Both the position numbers and the translations under genes were made by a program. A DNA stretch of 37,795 bases from CBDTYW01 sp965364735 (GTDB lineage Bacteria; Actinomycetota; Nitriliruptoria; Nitriliruptorales; Nitriliruptoraceae): the NCBI GenBank assembly GCA_965364735.1, contig CBDTYW010000004.1, positions 1 through 37,795 on the forward strand. The letters run 5' to 3'. Within the stretch, counting starts at the first letter, position 1; each line of letters begins with the position of its first letter. Of this stretch, positions 9,107 to 17,630 are shown piece after piece. The notes under the pieces were generated by a model. That model was not told the DNA's origin. It did not search any database and saw only the letters and a list, made by a program, of their open reading frames with translations.

Positions 9107-9787
9107 TCACACTCGGGCGTAGACGATCGCGTTGCCGGCCTTGTCGACCTGCTGGATCGCCCCGGCACGGACGAGGCAGTACGCCATCTGCTGCGCGAGC
9201 CTGCGCGGACGCTTGACGCCGGCCGAGAGGTCGGCGGTCGTGAACTCCGCGGGCAGGTCCACGGGCAGCAGGGCAGAAACCGCCTCGAGCGTGCTGAGCT
9301 CGACGTGGTCGCGGACCTCGACGAGCCGGCGTTCCTGGATCACCCAGCCCTGTCGCCGCCACGCCTTGCCGGGCTCGTGCATCCGGATCTCCTCCTCGGT
9401 CGTCAGCACGACGACCAGCGAGAAGCGCTCGTGCGCGATCAGCTCCGGGAAGCTGACCAGCTCGGAGAAGACGTCGACGGTCCGCCCACGTTTCGGCGAC
9501 TTCCGGCGAGAGAGGATCTCGCCGGTGTCCTCGAGCTTGATGATGTGTCGCTCCACCGCGACCGGGTGGATGACGCGGACGTGGTGGGTTTCCAGCAGCG
9601 CATGGAGCTTCCGCTTCATCGAGGAGAACCCACGCGTCTGGATCTCGATGAGCAGGTCGCCACGGACGACGTCGATCACGAACCCGTCGACGGGCTGCTC
9701 GAAGAGGTCGCCGGGCTCGGAGGCCCACAGCTTCAGGTCAGCGTGCAGCGGCTTCTCACGAAGCGTCCCGACGTGGGGTTGGACCAT
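9107..9787 (-). CDS. Conserved protein with nuclease-like motif
   Basis: 226 residues from the ATG at 9787; a GTG at 9832 would add 15 residues of unlikely sequence. I do not recognise a named family. Near residue 35-60 the pattern 'FVIDVVRGDLLIEIQTRGF' has the Asp-x(n)-Glu-x-Gln arrangement of PD-(D/E)xK-type nuclease cores, followed by a basic SMKRKL helix. The middle is rich in His/Arg and mentions of paired strands (VIHPVAVERHIIK). The C-terminus, with a GVKRPRRLAQQMAYCLVRAG segment, looks like a winged helix. A DNA-associated role is therefore plausible but is inference. It is divergent from the sigma factor gene with 77 bases between starts. Confidence 0.7.
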   Translation of the reverse strand: MVQPHVGTLREKPLHADLKLWASEPGDLFEQPVDGFVIDVVRGDLLIEIQTRGFSSMKRKLHALLETHHVRVIHPVAVERHIIKLEDTGEILSRRKSPKRGRTVDVFSELVSFPELIAHERFSLVVVLTTEEEIRMHEPGKAWRRQGWVIQERRLVEVRDHVELSTLEAVSALLPVDLPAEFTTADLSAGVKRPRRLAQQMAYCLVRAGAIQQVDKAGNAIVYARV

Positions 9788-9864
9788 CGACGCGTCCGGT
9801 GGTGGTCGGTGTGCGGACCACCACCTTGCCACGTCAGCACCCGTCGCTCTGCGACACTGGGCTC

Positions 9865-10428
9865 ATGGATGTCGACCCGGCCCTGGTCCGCGCGGTGCAG
9901 CGTGGTGAGCCCGGCGCGATGGAGGACCTGATCCGGGCCACCTACGCGCAGGTCCATCGGCGCTGCCTCCGCCTGCTCGGCAACCCGTCGGACGCCGCGG
10001 ACGCGACGCAGGAGGTCTTTCTGCGCGTCAGCCGATCGATCATGGCGTTCCGCGGCGAGGCGGCGTTCACCACGTGGCTGCACCGCGTCACCGCGAACGT
10101 CTGCTCCACCGCCCTACGACGACGCGGTGATCTCAACGCACGCGGCCAGACCGCCGGCCACCACGCGTTCGCGGTGCCCGACGGGGCCTGGGACCTCGCC
10201 GCCGACGGCGACGACCCGCAGGAGGTCATCGAGAACCGGGATGCCGCCCGGCGCGTCGCTGCCGCGATGGCTGAGCTCTCCCCAGAGGACCGATCCGTGA
10301 TCGTCCTGCGCGATCTCGAGGGGTTCTCGACGAAGGAAGCCGCCGATCTGCTCGGGATCACCACGTCCGCGGCCAAGGTGCGGTTGCATCGGGCCCACGC
10401 CCGGCTCCGCAAGGCGGTGGCTGCATGA
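9865..10428 (+). CDS. ECF-type RNA polymerase sigma factor
   Basis: 187 residues, starting at the ATG at 9865. A GTG at 9799 is in frame but adds residues outside the family. Region 2 is clear (DAADATQEVFLRVSRSI, then TWLHRVTANVC) and region 4 follows (ELSPEDRSVIVLRDLEGFS, then AADLLGITTSAAKVRLHRA). There is no extra C-terminal domain. The stop overlaps the start of the anti-sigma gene as ATGA, so the pair is translationally coupled and the sigma factor is presumably held inactive by that partner at the membrane. The stimulus is not evident. Confidence 0.94.
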   Translation: MDVDPALVRAVQRGEPGAMEDLIRATYAQVHRRCLRLLGNPSDAADATQEVFLRVSRSIMAFRGEAAFTTWLHRVTANVCSTALRRRGDLNARGQTAGHHAFAVPDGAWDLAADGDDPQEVIENRDAARRVAAAMAELSPEDRSVIVLRDLEGFSTKEAADLLGITTSAAKVRLHRAHARLRKAVAA

Positions 10429-10856
10429 CCGACGACCACGACCACGACCAGTCCAGGCGCTGCGCCATGGTCCAACGGATGTTGCCGGCCCACGTCGACG
10501 GGCGGCTGTCCGCGCCGTCACGCAAGCTCGTGGAGCACCACGTCGCCGGGTGCACGCGCTGCGCCGACGAGCTCGACGGGCAGCGTCTGGTCGACGCTGA
10601 CCTCGAGGATCTCGCGGAGGTGCTGGACTCGGCATCCTCCGGCGTCGAGGTCCCCGAGGATCTCCTCGACGTGTTGCTCGCCCAGTCGCGTGGGGAAGAC
10701 CTCCGCGCACGCGTGGCTGGCCCGGTGCGAGGCGCGATCAGCGGGCAGCGTCCGGCCCTGACCTTCTCCCTGGCGTTGGCGTTGCTCGCGATCGTTGGCG
10801 CGGCCGGCTGGGCTGGCTGGCGACTCGGCGGCTTGCTGCAGCGCAACCGGGACTGA
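10425..10856 (+). CDS. Membrane anti-sigma factor with zinc-finger (ZAS) motif
   Basis: 143 residues. The N-terminal anti-sigma domain has the zinc-binding pattern Cys13 and His39-x3-Cys43-x2-Cys46 (HHVAGCTRC), with the LPAHVDGRLS helix that is usual in this family. One transmembrane helix lies near residues 112-133 and only a few residues follow it, so there is almost no extracytoplasmic sensor domain. The signal may therefore be read inside the cell or membrane, or through another protein. A His/Asp-rich stretch at residues 3-8 is unusual and could bind metal. Confidence 0.9.
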   Translation: MTDDHDHDQSRRCAMVQRMLPAHVDGRLSAPSRKLVEHHVAGCTRCADELDGQRLVDADLEDLAEVLDSASSGVEVPEDLLDVLLAQSRGEDLRARVAGPVRGAISGQRPALTFSLALALLAIVGAAGWAGWRLGGLLQRNRD

Positions 10857-10863
10857 TCGGGCT

Positions 10864-11895
10864 TCAGCCGTCGGCGAGGATCTGGTTGGCCGCGGGTGAG
10901 GACCAGAACGCGGCGAGCCGGCGACGCAGGACGGGGGCGAGGACGTCGGCCGAGACCAACCCGTCGACGAGACGCGGCGCGTGCCGCCCGACGAGGTCGT
11001 CGAGCATGGCGTCGTCGATGCCGAGTTGATCGAGCAGCTCACCGACGGCCACGTCCGCGTAGCGGTCGAAGAACGCCTCGATCCCTGCTCCGACGACCGC
11101 AGCGACCCACGGGGTGGCGAGGACCTGTGCAAGCACGCCATGTACGCCCACGGCGATGTCGTCGACCTCGTCCTCCGCGACGTACGCGCGGAGCGAGGCG
11201 ATCGGATCGTCGGCGTGGAGGTCCCACAGCTCCATGACCACGGCGCGGATCGCGTCCCCGTCGACGATGTCGAACATCGCCCGGGTGACCCGCTCCGTCG
11301 CGACCTGCGCGCCCTTGTCGGCGGCGCCGCCGATCGCCTGCTCGAGGCCCTTTGGTGCGAGGCCGCGTGCCTGCCGTGCTGCGAAGTCCCCAACGCCGAA
11401 CAGCGACTTCACGCCGGGGACGCGCTCGGCACGTTCACGGTTCTGCTGAACGGCGTCCCCGACGAGTGCCGTGACGAACCGCATGGCGATCTGGGCGAGG
11501 GTCGGGCTCTCGCCGAGCCGACGGAGCACCTCCTCACGGAGCTGCTCGGACCCTGCCAGCTCATCGACCACCGCAGCCACCGAGGCACGGTCGACGAGGT
11601 CGGCGAGCCGATGGTCCTCGTTGGACGACAGATCGCGGATGACCGACGGGAACGCGGACATCAGCTCCCGGAGTGCGGTCGATCCGGCGGCGGCGGGCAG
11701 CAGCGACACGACCGTCGCGCGCGCTTCGTCACGATCGATCAGCGCGCTGACCCGCACGTCCCGGATGGCTTCGAGGAGATGACGGAGCTCGGTCGCGACG
11801 AGCTCCGTGGCGGCCGGTCCCGTGAGCTCGGCCACGAGATGTGCGACCTGGGCGTCCAGGAGTCGGGCAGCAGTGGGATGCAGGTGGTCGGTCAT
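10864..11895 (-). CDS. Hypothetical helical protein
   Basis: 343 residues; ATG at 11895 with GAGGA seven bases upstream. I do not recognise the family. The sequence is Ala/Leu/Val-rich, mostly amphipathic helix, with many acidic residues and no signal peptide. A short hydrophobic stretch around residue 265 (PWVAAVVGAGIEAFF) could lie against a membrane but is too short to be a sure transmembrane helix. Two similar-looking segments, 'LADLVDRASVAAVVDEL' in the first half and 'LDDLVGRHAPRLVDGL' near the end, hint at an internal repeat. It is convergent with the anti-sigma gene, with seven bases between. Confidence 0.75.
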   Translation of the reverse strand: MTDHLHPTAARLLDAQVAHLVAELTGPAATELVATELRHLLEAIRDVRVSALIDRDEARATVVSLLPAAAGSTALRELMSAFPSVIRDLSSNEDHRLADLVDRASVAAVVDELAGSEQLREEVLRRLGESPTLAQIAMRFVTALVGDAVQQNRERAERVPGVKSLFGVGDFAARQARGLAPKGLEQAIGGAADKGAQVATERVTRAMFDIVDGDAIRAVVMELWDLHADDPIASLRAYVAEDEVDDIAVGVHGVLAQVLATPWVAAVVGAGIEAFFDRYADVAVGELLDQLGIDDAMLDDLVGRHAPRLVDGLVSADVLAPVLRRRLAAFWSSPAANQILADG

Positions 11896-11982
11896 GATGG
11901 TCCTCGTCAGCGATTCGCGGCGAGGGTGGCCCCTTGAGCCGGCGCGCTCGTCATCGAACCCGGCCGAGCGAAGGGTGGCCGC

Positions 11983-13137
11983 TCAGACAGAGACGGCTTC
12001 AGGGACCGGCGCCGGATCCGTGACGTCGATCGTCGCCCGCCGGGCGAACGCGACGCGGAGGATCCCCGCGACGAAGACCGAGCAGCCGACGGCGTAGGGC
12101 AGGCTGCCGATCGGGGTTCCGCTCGTCGTGATCCCGTCGGTGGCGCCGAGGTACTCGGGCAGCGCTGCTGCCCATGCGATCGCGAGCGCCCCGAGGAAGA
12201 TCGAGACGTGGATGCGCAGGTACGACCGGGAGTCGGCGTCGTCGGGCTCGGTGGTCCGGCTGCGGTACGCGTCGAGGAGCGCGTGGACGCCGACGACGCC
12301 CGAGACGGCCAGGATCCCCCAGTACGCCCATGCCTGACCCGTGCGGTTGATCTCCTCACCGAACGTGAAGACCGTTGCCGGCATCCCGCCGAGAACCAGG
12401 CCCAAGGGCATCAGGATCCCGACCAGCGCGCTGCGACCGATCAGGGTCTTGCTCGTCATGGGCGTGGCGTCCTGCCTGGCGCGTCGACCGACGAGGACGA
12501 GCACCAGGAACGCGAACGCGGCCGGTCCGGCCACCGCGAAGTTCACCATGCTCGAGATCGGCACCGACGCGAGCAGCGGCTCGTTCGTCGGGGCAGTCGG
12601 GTTCCAGATCCACCAGCGCAGCTGCGGTCCGACGTGGTCGAAGATCTCGTAGAACACGTGGTAGACGAAGCCGACGGTGAGCGCGGACGCGACCGGTCCG
12701 CGACGCTCGAACACACCCGCGAACCGGACGAGCTCGTAGGTCATGAACGCGAGCACCGGGTAGATCGCGATGATGTAGAGCGGCAGGCGGCCCCACAGGA
12801 ACTGGAACGTGAACTCGTTGTGGACGAAGATCAGCCCGACGTGCTCGTCGAGACCGAAGTTCTGGGGGAAGTAGAGCGCCGGCTCGACCATGACCAGATA
12901 GACCAACGCCGCGATCCAGAGCGCGAGGCCGGTCGGATCGCCGGCTCGACGTCGACGGATCGCGTGACGCAGCGCGAGCCCGGCTCCGACGACCGTCGCG
13001 ACCTCGATGACCAGCATCGTCCAATGGTCGAGGCCGAACGGGTTGTGGAGGTTCACGACGGCGTTCTGGCCGGCACAGGCGAACTCGCCGAGCTCCTGCG
13101 CGAGGCGCTCGAAGTCTGCGGAGCAGGGACCGGCCAT
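11983..13137 (-). CDS. Polytopic membrane protein, unknown function
   Basis: 384 residues with about nine hydrophobic helices. ATG at 13137 overlaps the TGA of the preceding gene by one base (TGATG), indicating translational coupling. Conserved-looking polar residues sit at membrane edges: HNEFTFQF, then FYEIFDHVGPQLRWWIWNP, and FGEEINRTGQ. These could be metal or substrate ligands. I do not recognise a named family. Coupling with the PF10118 di-iron-like gene and control by the same divergent TetR suggest the two act together, perhaps on a lipid or other hydrophobic substrate. Confidence 0.83.
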   Translation of the reverse strand: MAGPCSADFERLAQELGEFACAGQNAVVNLHNPFGLDHWTMLVIEVATVVGAGLALRHAIRRRRAGDPTGLALWIAALVYLVMVEPALYFPQNFGLDEHVGLIFVHNEFTFQFLWGRLPLYIIAIYPVLAFMTYELVRFAGVFERRGPVASALTVGFVYHVFYEIFDHVGPQLRWWIWNPTAPTNEPLLASVPISSMVNFAVAGPAAFAFLVLVLVGRRARQDATPMTSKTLIGRSALVGILMPLGLVLGGMPATVFTFGEEINRTGQAWAYWGILAVSGVVGVHALLDAYRSRTTEPDDADSRSYLRIHVSIFLGALAIAWAAALPEYLGATDGITTSGTPIGSLPYAVGCSVFVAGILRVAFARRATIDVTDPAPVPEAVSV

Positions 13138-14099
13138 CAGGCGACCTCCGCCGTCTGGAGCTGGCGGGATCTCTTGACCGCCGCGCTCGACGCGTACCAG
13201 GTCGAGACGTCGACGCCTGCGCGGTATCCCTCGTGCCACTCGTCCGCGAACGCCGGGAGCGGCTGGTGGGTCGGGTCGTGCCCCGGGATCTGCGAGCCGA
13301 TCAGGCCCTTGAGCATCACGGCCATCTCGAAGGTGCTCGCGCACTGGAACGCGGTGACATGGCTGCTGCGCTTCACGAGCCGGTTGACGAACGGGAGCCG
13401 GACGCCGATCTCACGCAGCCACATGCGCGACGGCAGGACGCGGCCGATGTCGATGACCTGGTCCTCGGCCGGGATGACCTCGGCGAAGCTGCGCAGCGAG
13501 GCGTTGAGCACCCCGACGACGTGCGCCCCGATCTCCGGGAACTTCCGGAACCGGTACGCCTCGCTGCCGACGATGTCGCGGTAGATGTAGAGCGCGGAGC
13601 TGCGGTGCTCGACCTCCTCGACGAAGTGCCACATGAACAGCGATGCGACGCGGTCGTCGCCCGGCTTGTAGAGCGTCTCGTGGTGGTCGAGGAAGAGCTT
13701 GAAGATCGCGGTGAACGTCGCCTCGAGATCCGCGGTGTAGGCGAGGTTGAACTCGATGGGCTTCGTGGCGAGCAGGTGGTCGAACGAGGCGACGGCCTCG
13801 TCGAGCGTGTCCTGCACCCCGGGATAGCGCTTGACCAGCGCGGCGATGTGCTTGCGGTGCATGCGAGAGTGCTGACCCTCCTGGCGGGTGAAGTCCCGAG
13901 CCTCGTCGAGGATCTCGGGGTCCGTGATCATCGGCATGGCCGTGGCCATCGTCGCGACGACGAACTTCTCGAACGCGATCGCGAGGATCCCGATGGCGTT
14001 GCACATGATCGCGAACTCGGGGTTCTCCGGGTTCCAGACGAACGGCACGTCCTCGGTCTCGAAGTCGAACGGGATCTTGCGGATCTCGAGGTCGCTCAC
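13137..14099 (-). CDS. PF10118 'metal-dependent hydrolase', likely ferritin-like di-iron protein
   Basis: 320 residues from a GTG at 14099 with GGGAG nine bases upstream. The sequence matches the PF10118/COG3687 family annotated as metal-dependent hydrolase. The ligand pattern is that of a four-helix di-iron bundle: Glu44, then Glu74-x2-His77 (EGQH), Glu126, then Glu162-x2-His165 (EEVEH), each on a predicted helix. Proteins with this pattern are commonly oxygenases, desaturases or N-oxygenases, so hydrolase may be a misnomer. The gene leads a two-gene operon whose promoter region carries the TetR operator. Confidence 0.87.
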   Translation of the reverse strand: MSDLEIRKIPFDFETEDVPFVWNPENPEFAIMCNAIGILAIAFEKFVVATMATAMPMITDPEILDEARDFTRQEGQHSRMHRKHIAALVKRYPGVQDTLDEAVASFDHLLATKPIEFNLAYTADLEATFTAIFKLFLDHHETLYKPGDDRVASLFMWHFVEEVEHRSSALYIYRDIVGSEAYRFRKFPEIGAHVVGVLNASLRSFAEVIPAEDQVIDIGRVLPSRMWLREIGVRLPFVNRLVKRSSHVTAFQCASTFEMAVMLKGLIGSQIPGHDPTHQPLPAFADEWHEGYRAGVDVSTWYASSAAVKRSRQLQTAEVA

Positions 14100-14152
14100 G
14101 TGCGGTTCTCCCAGGGTCTGATGCCGCGTCTCCGCAGCCGTCGATCTCAACA

Positions 14153-14183
14153 GACCATACAACAGTGCCTGAGGTGTATGGTC
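14153..14183. promoter_or_regulatory. Operator for the divergent TetR regulator
   Basis: Perfect nine-base arms GACCATACA (14153-14161) and TGTATGGTC (14175-14183) around a 13-base spacer, in the 124-base gap between the PF10118 operon and the tetR gene. Each arm contains TATGGT on one strand or the other, a match to a TAnnnT -10 box, so repressor binding would cover both promoters. Confidence 0.85.
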
Positions 14184-14223
14184 ATCGTCTGGACGCTCCT
14201 CGCAGCCCGACCGAAGCCCGGAA

Positions 14224-14829
14224 ATGCGCACCCACGGATGGTCCGGCTCACCGCCGGCCGACGACGCCGAGGCACGGCAGCGCATCCTGGCCGCGGCGAC
14301 GGTCTGCGTCGACCGCGACGGCGCGACGGAGACGTCGATCTCTGCGGTGGCGACCGAGATCGGCGTCACCCGCCAGACGATCTACCGATACTTCTCCTCG
14401 ACCGAGCTGCTGTTCGCGGCGCTTGCCGAAGAGGCCGCCGAAGAGTTCATCGGCCGCATCGCGGCGCGCATGGCGCCGTTCGACGACCCGGCCGAGGCGA
14501 TGGTGGAGGGCCTCGTGTTCACGATCGGCGCCATCCCCGGCGAGCGTTACCTCGCGCTGCTGCTGCGCAGCGGCGACGCCTTCACCCGCGGGATCATCTC
14601 CGACGCGGCCATGCGCTTCGGCCGCGAGATGCTCCGCCGGACCCACGTCGACTGGGCCGCGCTCGGCTACGTCGACGACGAGCTCGACGGGTTCGTCGAG
14701 TTCCAGCTCCGCCTCATCCAGTCGCTCGCGGTGACGCCGACCGGACCATCCGGAGCGCCACGCGGGCCCGACGAGCTCCGCGCATTCCTGCGCCGCTGGG
14801 TCGCGCCGGCAATCCGCCCGGAGGTTTGA
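14224..14829 (+). CDS. TetR-family transcriptional regulator
   Basis: 201 residues; ATG at 14224. The N-terminal helix-turn-helix is canonical: RQRILAAATVCVDRDG, then ISAVATEIGVTRQTIYRYF, followed by STELLFAAL. The C-terminal ligand domain is less conserved. It is divergent from the PF10118 and membrane-protein operon across a strong inverted repeat, so it most likely represses that operon and itself. The phosphotransferase gene 157 bases downstream could also belong to the regulon. Confidence 0.94.
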   Translation: MRTHGWSGSPPADDAEARQRILAAATVCVDRDGATETSISAVATEIGVTRQTIYRYFSSTELLFAALAEEAAEEFIGRIAARMAPFDDPAEAMVEGLVFTIGAIPGERYLALLLRSGDAFTRGIISDAAMRFGREMLRRTHVDWAALGYVDDELDGFVEFQLRLIQSLAVTPTGPSGAPRGPDELRAFLRRWVAPAIRPEV

Positions 14830-14986
14830 CGACGTGCACGGGGCGCCTCGGCTCCTCGAGGAGCTCGTGACTCCGTGCGCGCTCGAACGCGTACCCCGCG
14901 ATTCGCTCCACGTGCAGGTCATCATGCGGCGGCAGGCGCGATGGGCGATCCTCCAAGTGGCAGCGCACACGGGGACGGGAGCGCCA

Positions 14987-17395
14987 GTGGAAGACATGTG
15001 GTCATGTGAGGAGTCGGCCAACGGCGAGATCATCGAGCTCGACCGACTCCCGAACGTCGACGTGGGCGGGAAGGCCGACGGTCTCGCCCGGCTGATCGCG
15101 ATGGGCCTGCGCGTTCCGCCCGCGTTCGTGATCCGCAACGCCGTCGCCGGCACGGTGCCGGCTGGGCTCGGCGCACGACGCGACGCCCTCGGCCCGGGTC
15201 CCGTCGCGGTGCGTTCCTCGGCCTCAGGCGAGGACGGCGCCGAGGCCTCGTTCGCCGGCCAGTACGAGACCGTGCTCGACGTCGACGGAGCAGCCCAGCT
15301 GCGAGATGCGATCGACCGGTGCGTCGCCTCGGCCAGATCTGGCCGAGCATCGAGCTACCGCCAGACCCACGACGCCCCCGACGCCGACGACGAGCCCGCG
15401 ACGATGCACGTGGTCGTCCAGCTGATGGTCGACGCAGCCTGCGCAGGAGTGGTGTTCACCGCCGACCCGGTCAGCGCGCGCCGCGACCTGCTGGTGATCG
15501 ACGTCGTCGCCGGGCTCGGCGAGGCGCTCGTCAGCGGCGAGACGACGCCCGATCACTTCGCGGTCGACGATCGCGGCGAGATCGTGCGCCGGCACCTGGT
15601 CGGCGAGAACGCCCTGCTCACCGACCCCCAGATCCTGACGATCGCCGAGCAGGCGCGGGCCGCCGCCGACCACGAGGGACGTCCGCTGGATCTCGAGTGG
15701 GCGATCGACCAGCACGGTGAGCTCTTCTGGCTGCAGGCCCGCCCGATCACGACGCTTCCCTCGGACCTCGCCGAGCTCGACACCGTGCTCCCGCGCCCTG
15801 ACGACGTCCTGACGATCAGCAACATCGGCGAGATGATGCCCGGTGCGGTCTGCCCGCTGACGGCGTCGTTCACCGGCGGGGGGATCGACCACGGGCTGCA
15901 GCACATGCAGGTCGCCGTTGGTGCCCGCGACTGGATCGATGAGCGCTGGCAGATCACCGCGGTGGCGTCGGGCCACCTGTTCCTCAACCTCACGGGCAAC
16001 ATCGTGATGGCGGCCGGGACGCTCGGATCGAGCGCCCAACAGACGGCGATGACCTTGTGCGGACGGATCGTCGACGAGCTCGACGACCTGCCACCGCTGC
16101 CGATGTGGCGACGGATCGTGAACTCCGGGCGTCTGCTCCGCTACTGCGTCACCGCACCGGCCGTGGTCGCTGAGTTCGGCGCCGACCTCGACGCGTTCAC
16201 GATCGACCGGCACGCCAACGCCGCTGCCTCGTCGGCGGAGATCGCGTCGAAGCTGTGGTTCTTCGACCACGCGATGGCGGTGCACATCCAGTCGTCCGCG
16301 CTGTCGGGGCTCCTGTGTGCCCTCGTCGAGAACATCGTCGCCGAGCGCCGTGCTGACAGCACGATCGCCGAGCAGGCCGAGGCCGTCCGGCTGCTTGCTG
16401 GTGCGACCGACGTCGAGAGCGCCATGATCCTCGACGAGCTGGACCTCCTGGTCGACGCGATCGCCGAGGCGCCCGACGCCGACCAGCGCTTCGTCGGCGC
16501 CGAGGTCGACGCGGCCCGAGCATGGCTCGATGCCACGCCGGCCCTCGCCGCAGGCTTCGCGGACTTCCTCGCACGGCACGGACATCGTGGGTACCGCGAG
16601 CTGTGCGTGCGCGACCCGTCGTGGGGCGACGATCCGGCACACCTGATCCGCAGCATGCAGGCGTCGGTGCGGGCACGGCTCGTGACGGGCGTCCGGGAGC
16701 AGCAGACGTCTGCGCCGATCGACATCGCGGCGCTCTCGAGCGGGCTGCGCCGCATCCTCCCGAATGCGCATCGCGCGATCCGCCGGCGGGAGCACACCAA
16801 GTCGCAGCTCGTCGATCTCGCGCACCGGTTCCAGCTGGCGTTTCGCGACCTCGGCGCGCAGATGGCTGGCGCGGGGCTCATCCCCGACCCCGACCTCGTC
16901 TGCTTCTTCACCATCGATGAGATCGGTGAGTTCATCGCGAACCCGTCGCCGGGCGCCGTCGATCATGCGCTCGACCGCAGGCGCGCGCTGGACCATCAAC
17001 AGCTGCTGCGGTTCCCGGAGATCTCCGTCGGCGTGCCGCGTCCACGCGAGCCGGAGCCGGTTGCGTTGACCGACGGCGTGCTGCACGGACGTCCGGCGTC
17101 GCGTGGTGTCGTCGAAGGCTTGGTTCGCGTCGCGGTGACGCTCGACGAGGCTGCCGCGCTGCTGCCGGGCGAGATCCTCGTGACGCCGATCACCGACATC
17201 GGCTGGACGCCGTACTTCGGCATGATCGGTGGACTCGTCACCGACCTCGGCAGCTCGGTCTCCCACGGCGCGGTCGTGGCGCGCGAGTACGGGCTGCCCT
17301 GCGTCGTCAACGCGCGCACCGCCACACGCGTGCTCCACGACGGTGATCGCGTCCGCCTCGACGGCGACACCGGCACGGTCACCGTGCTCACCTGA
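14987..17395 (+). CDS. Rifampicin-phosphotransferase-like dikinase (ATP-grasp plus C-terminal His domain)
   Basis: 802 residues from the GTG at 14987, which has GGGAG six bases upstream; the open frame extends further but with no good start. The ATP-grasp domain starts near residue 20 (GGKADGL at 27-33, RSSASGED at 76-83, SFAGQYET) and ends at LQARPIT (249-255). A long helical middle follows. The C-terminal swivelling domain has the phosphohistidine His760 in SVSHGAVVAREYGLP. The order ATP-grasp, middle, His domain is that of rifampicin phosphotransferases and related dikinases. PEP synthase instead has its His domain in the centre and a PEP-binding barrel at the end, which this protein lacks. 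The substrate is unknown; antibiotic or lipid phosphorylation are options. Confidence 0.86.
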   Translation: MEDMWSCEESANGEIIELDRLPNVDVGGKADGLARLIAMGLRVPPAFVIRNAVAGTVPAGLGARRDALGPGPVAVRSSASGEDGAEASFAGQYETVLDVDGAAQLRDAIDRCVASARSGRASSYRQTHDAPDADDEPATMHVVVQLMVDAACAGVVFTADPVSARRDLLVIDVVAGLGEALVSGETTPDHFAVDDRGEIVRRHLVGENALLTDPQILTIAEQARAAADHEGRPLDLEWAIDQHGELFWLQARPITTLPSDLAELDTVLPRPDDVLTISNIGEMMPGAVCPLTASFTGGGIDHGLQHMQVAVGARDWIDERWQITAVASGHLFLNLTGNIVMAAGTLGSSAQQTAMTLCGRIVDELDDLPPLPMWRRIVNSGRLLRYCVTAPAVVAEFGADLDAFTIDRHANAAASSAEIASKLWFFDHAMAVHIQSSALSGLLCALVENIVAERRADSTIAEQAEAVRLLAGATDVESAMILDELDLLVDAIAEAPDADQRFVGAEVDAARAWLDATPALAAGFADFLARHGHRGYRELCVRDPSWGDDPAHLIRSMQASVRARLVTGVREQQTSAPIDIAALSSGLRRILPNAHRAIRRREHTKSQLVDLAHRFQLAFRDLGAQMAGAGLIPDPDLVCFFTIDEIGEFIANPSPGAVDHALDRRRALDHQQLLRFPEISVGVPRPREPEPVALTDGVLHGRPASRGVVEGLVRVAVTLDEAAALLPGEILVTPITDIGWTPYFGMIGGLVTDLGSSVSHGAVVAREYGLPCVVNARTATRVLHDGDRVRLDGDTGTVTVLT

Positions 17396-17630
17396 CTCGC
17401 CGTGGGTGTGTCGTCCCCGGGTCCAAAGCGGGATCACGGACCCCTTCGACGACCTCGGATGCCGATGACTGCGGAGGAGATCACCGACGCGGCGCCCGCC
17501 GAGATCATCGAAGACCGGAGCCAGATGAAACACCGTCGACACATGGACGGAATCGTCCGGTTTCACGCGCGGTCTTCACTCGGGCTCGCCGATCCACGAC
17601 GGACGCGCCCACGCGCGAGCTGGAGCCTGC

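Noticed and set aside
14851..14864. A perfect 14-base palindrome GCTCCTCGAGGAGC after the tetR stop
   Set aside because: It has no loop for a hairpin terminator and no second copy; probably chance in GC-rich DNA.
14987..17395. Calling this gene phosphoenolpyruvate synthase (ppsA)
   Set aside because: The His-swivel domain is at the C-terminus and no PEP-binding barrel follows, which is the order in rifampicin phosphotransferases instead.
15224..17566. A 780-codon minus-strand frame opposite the dikinase gene
   Set aside because: Arg/Asp-rich shadow with no fold; the plus strand has the complete dikinase motifs.
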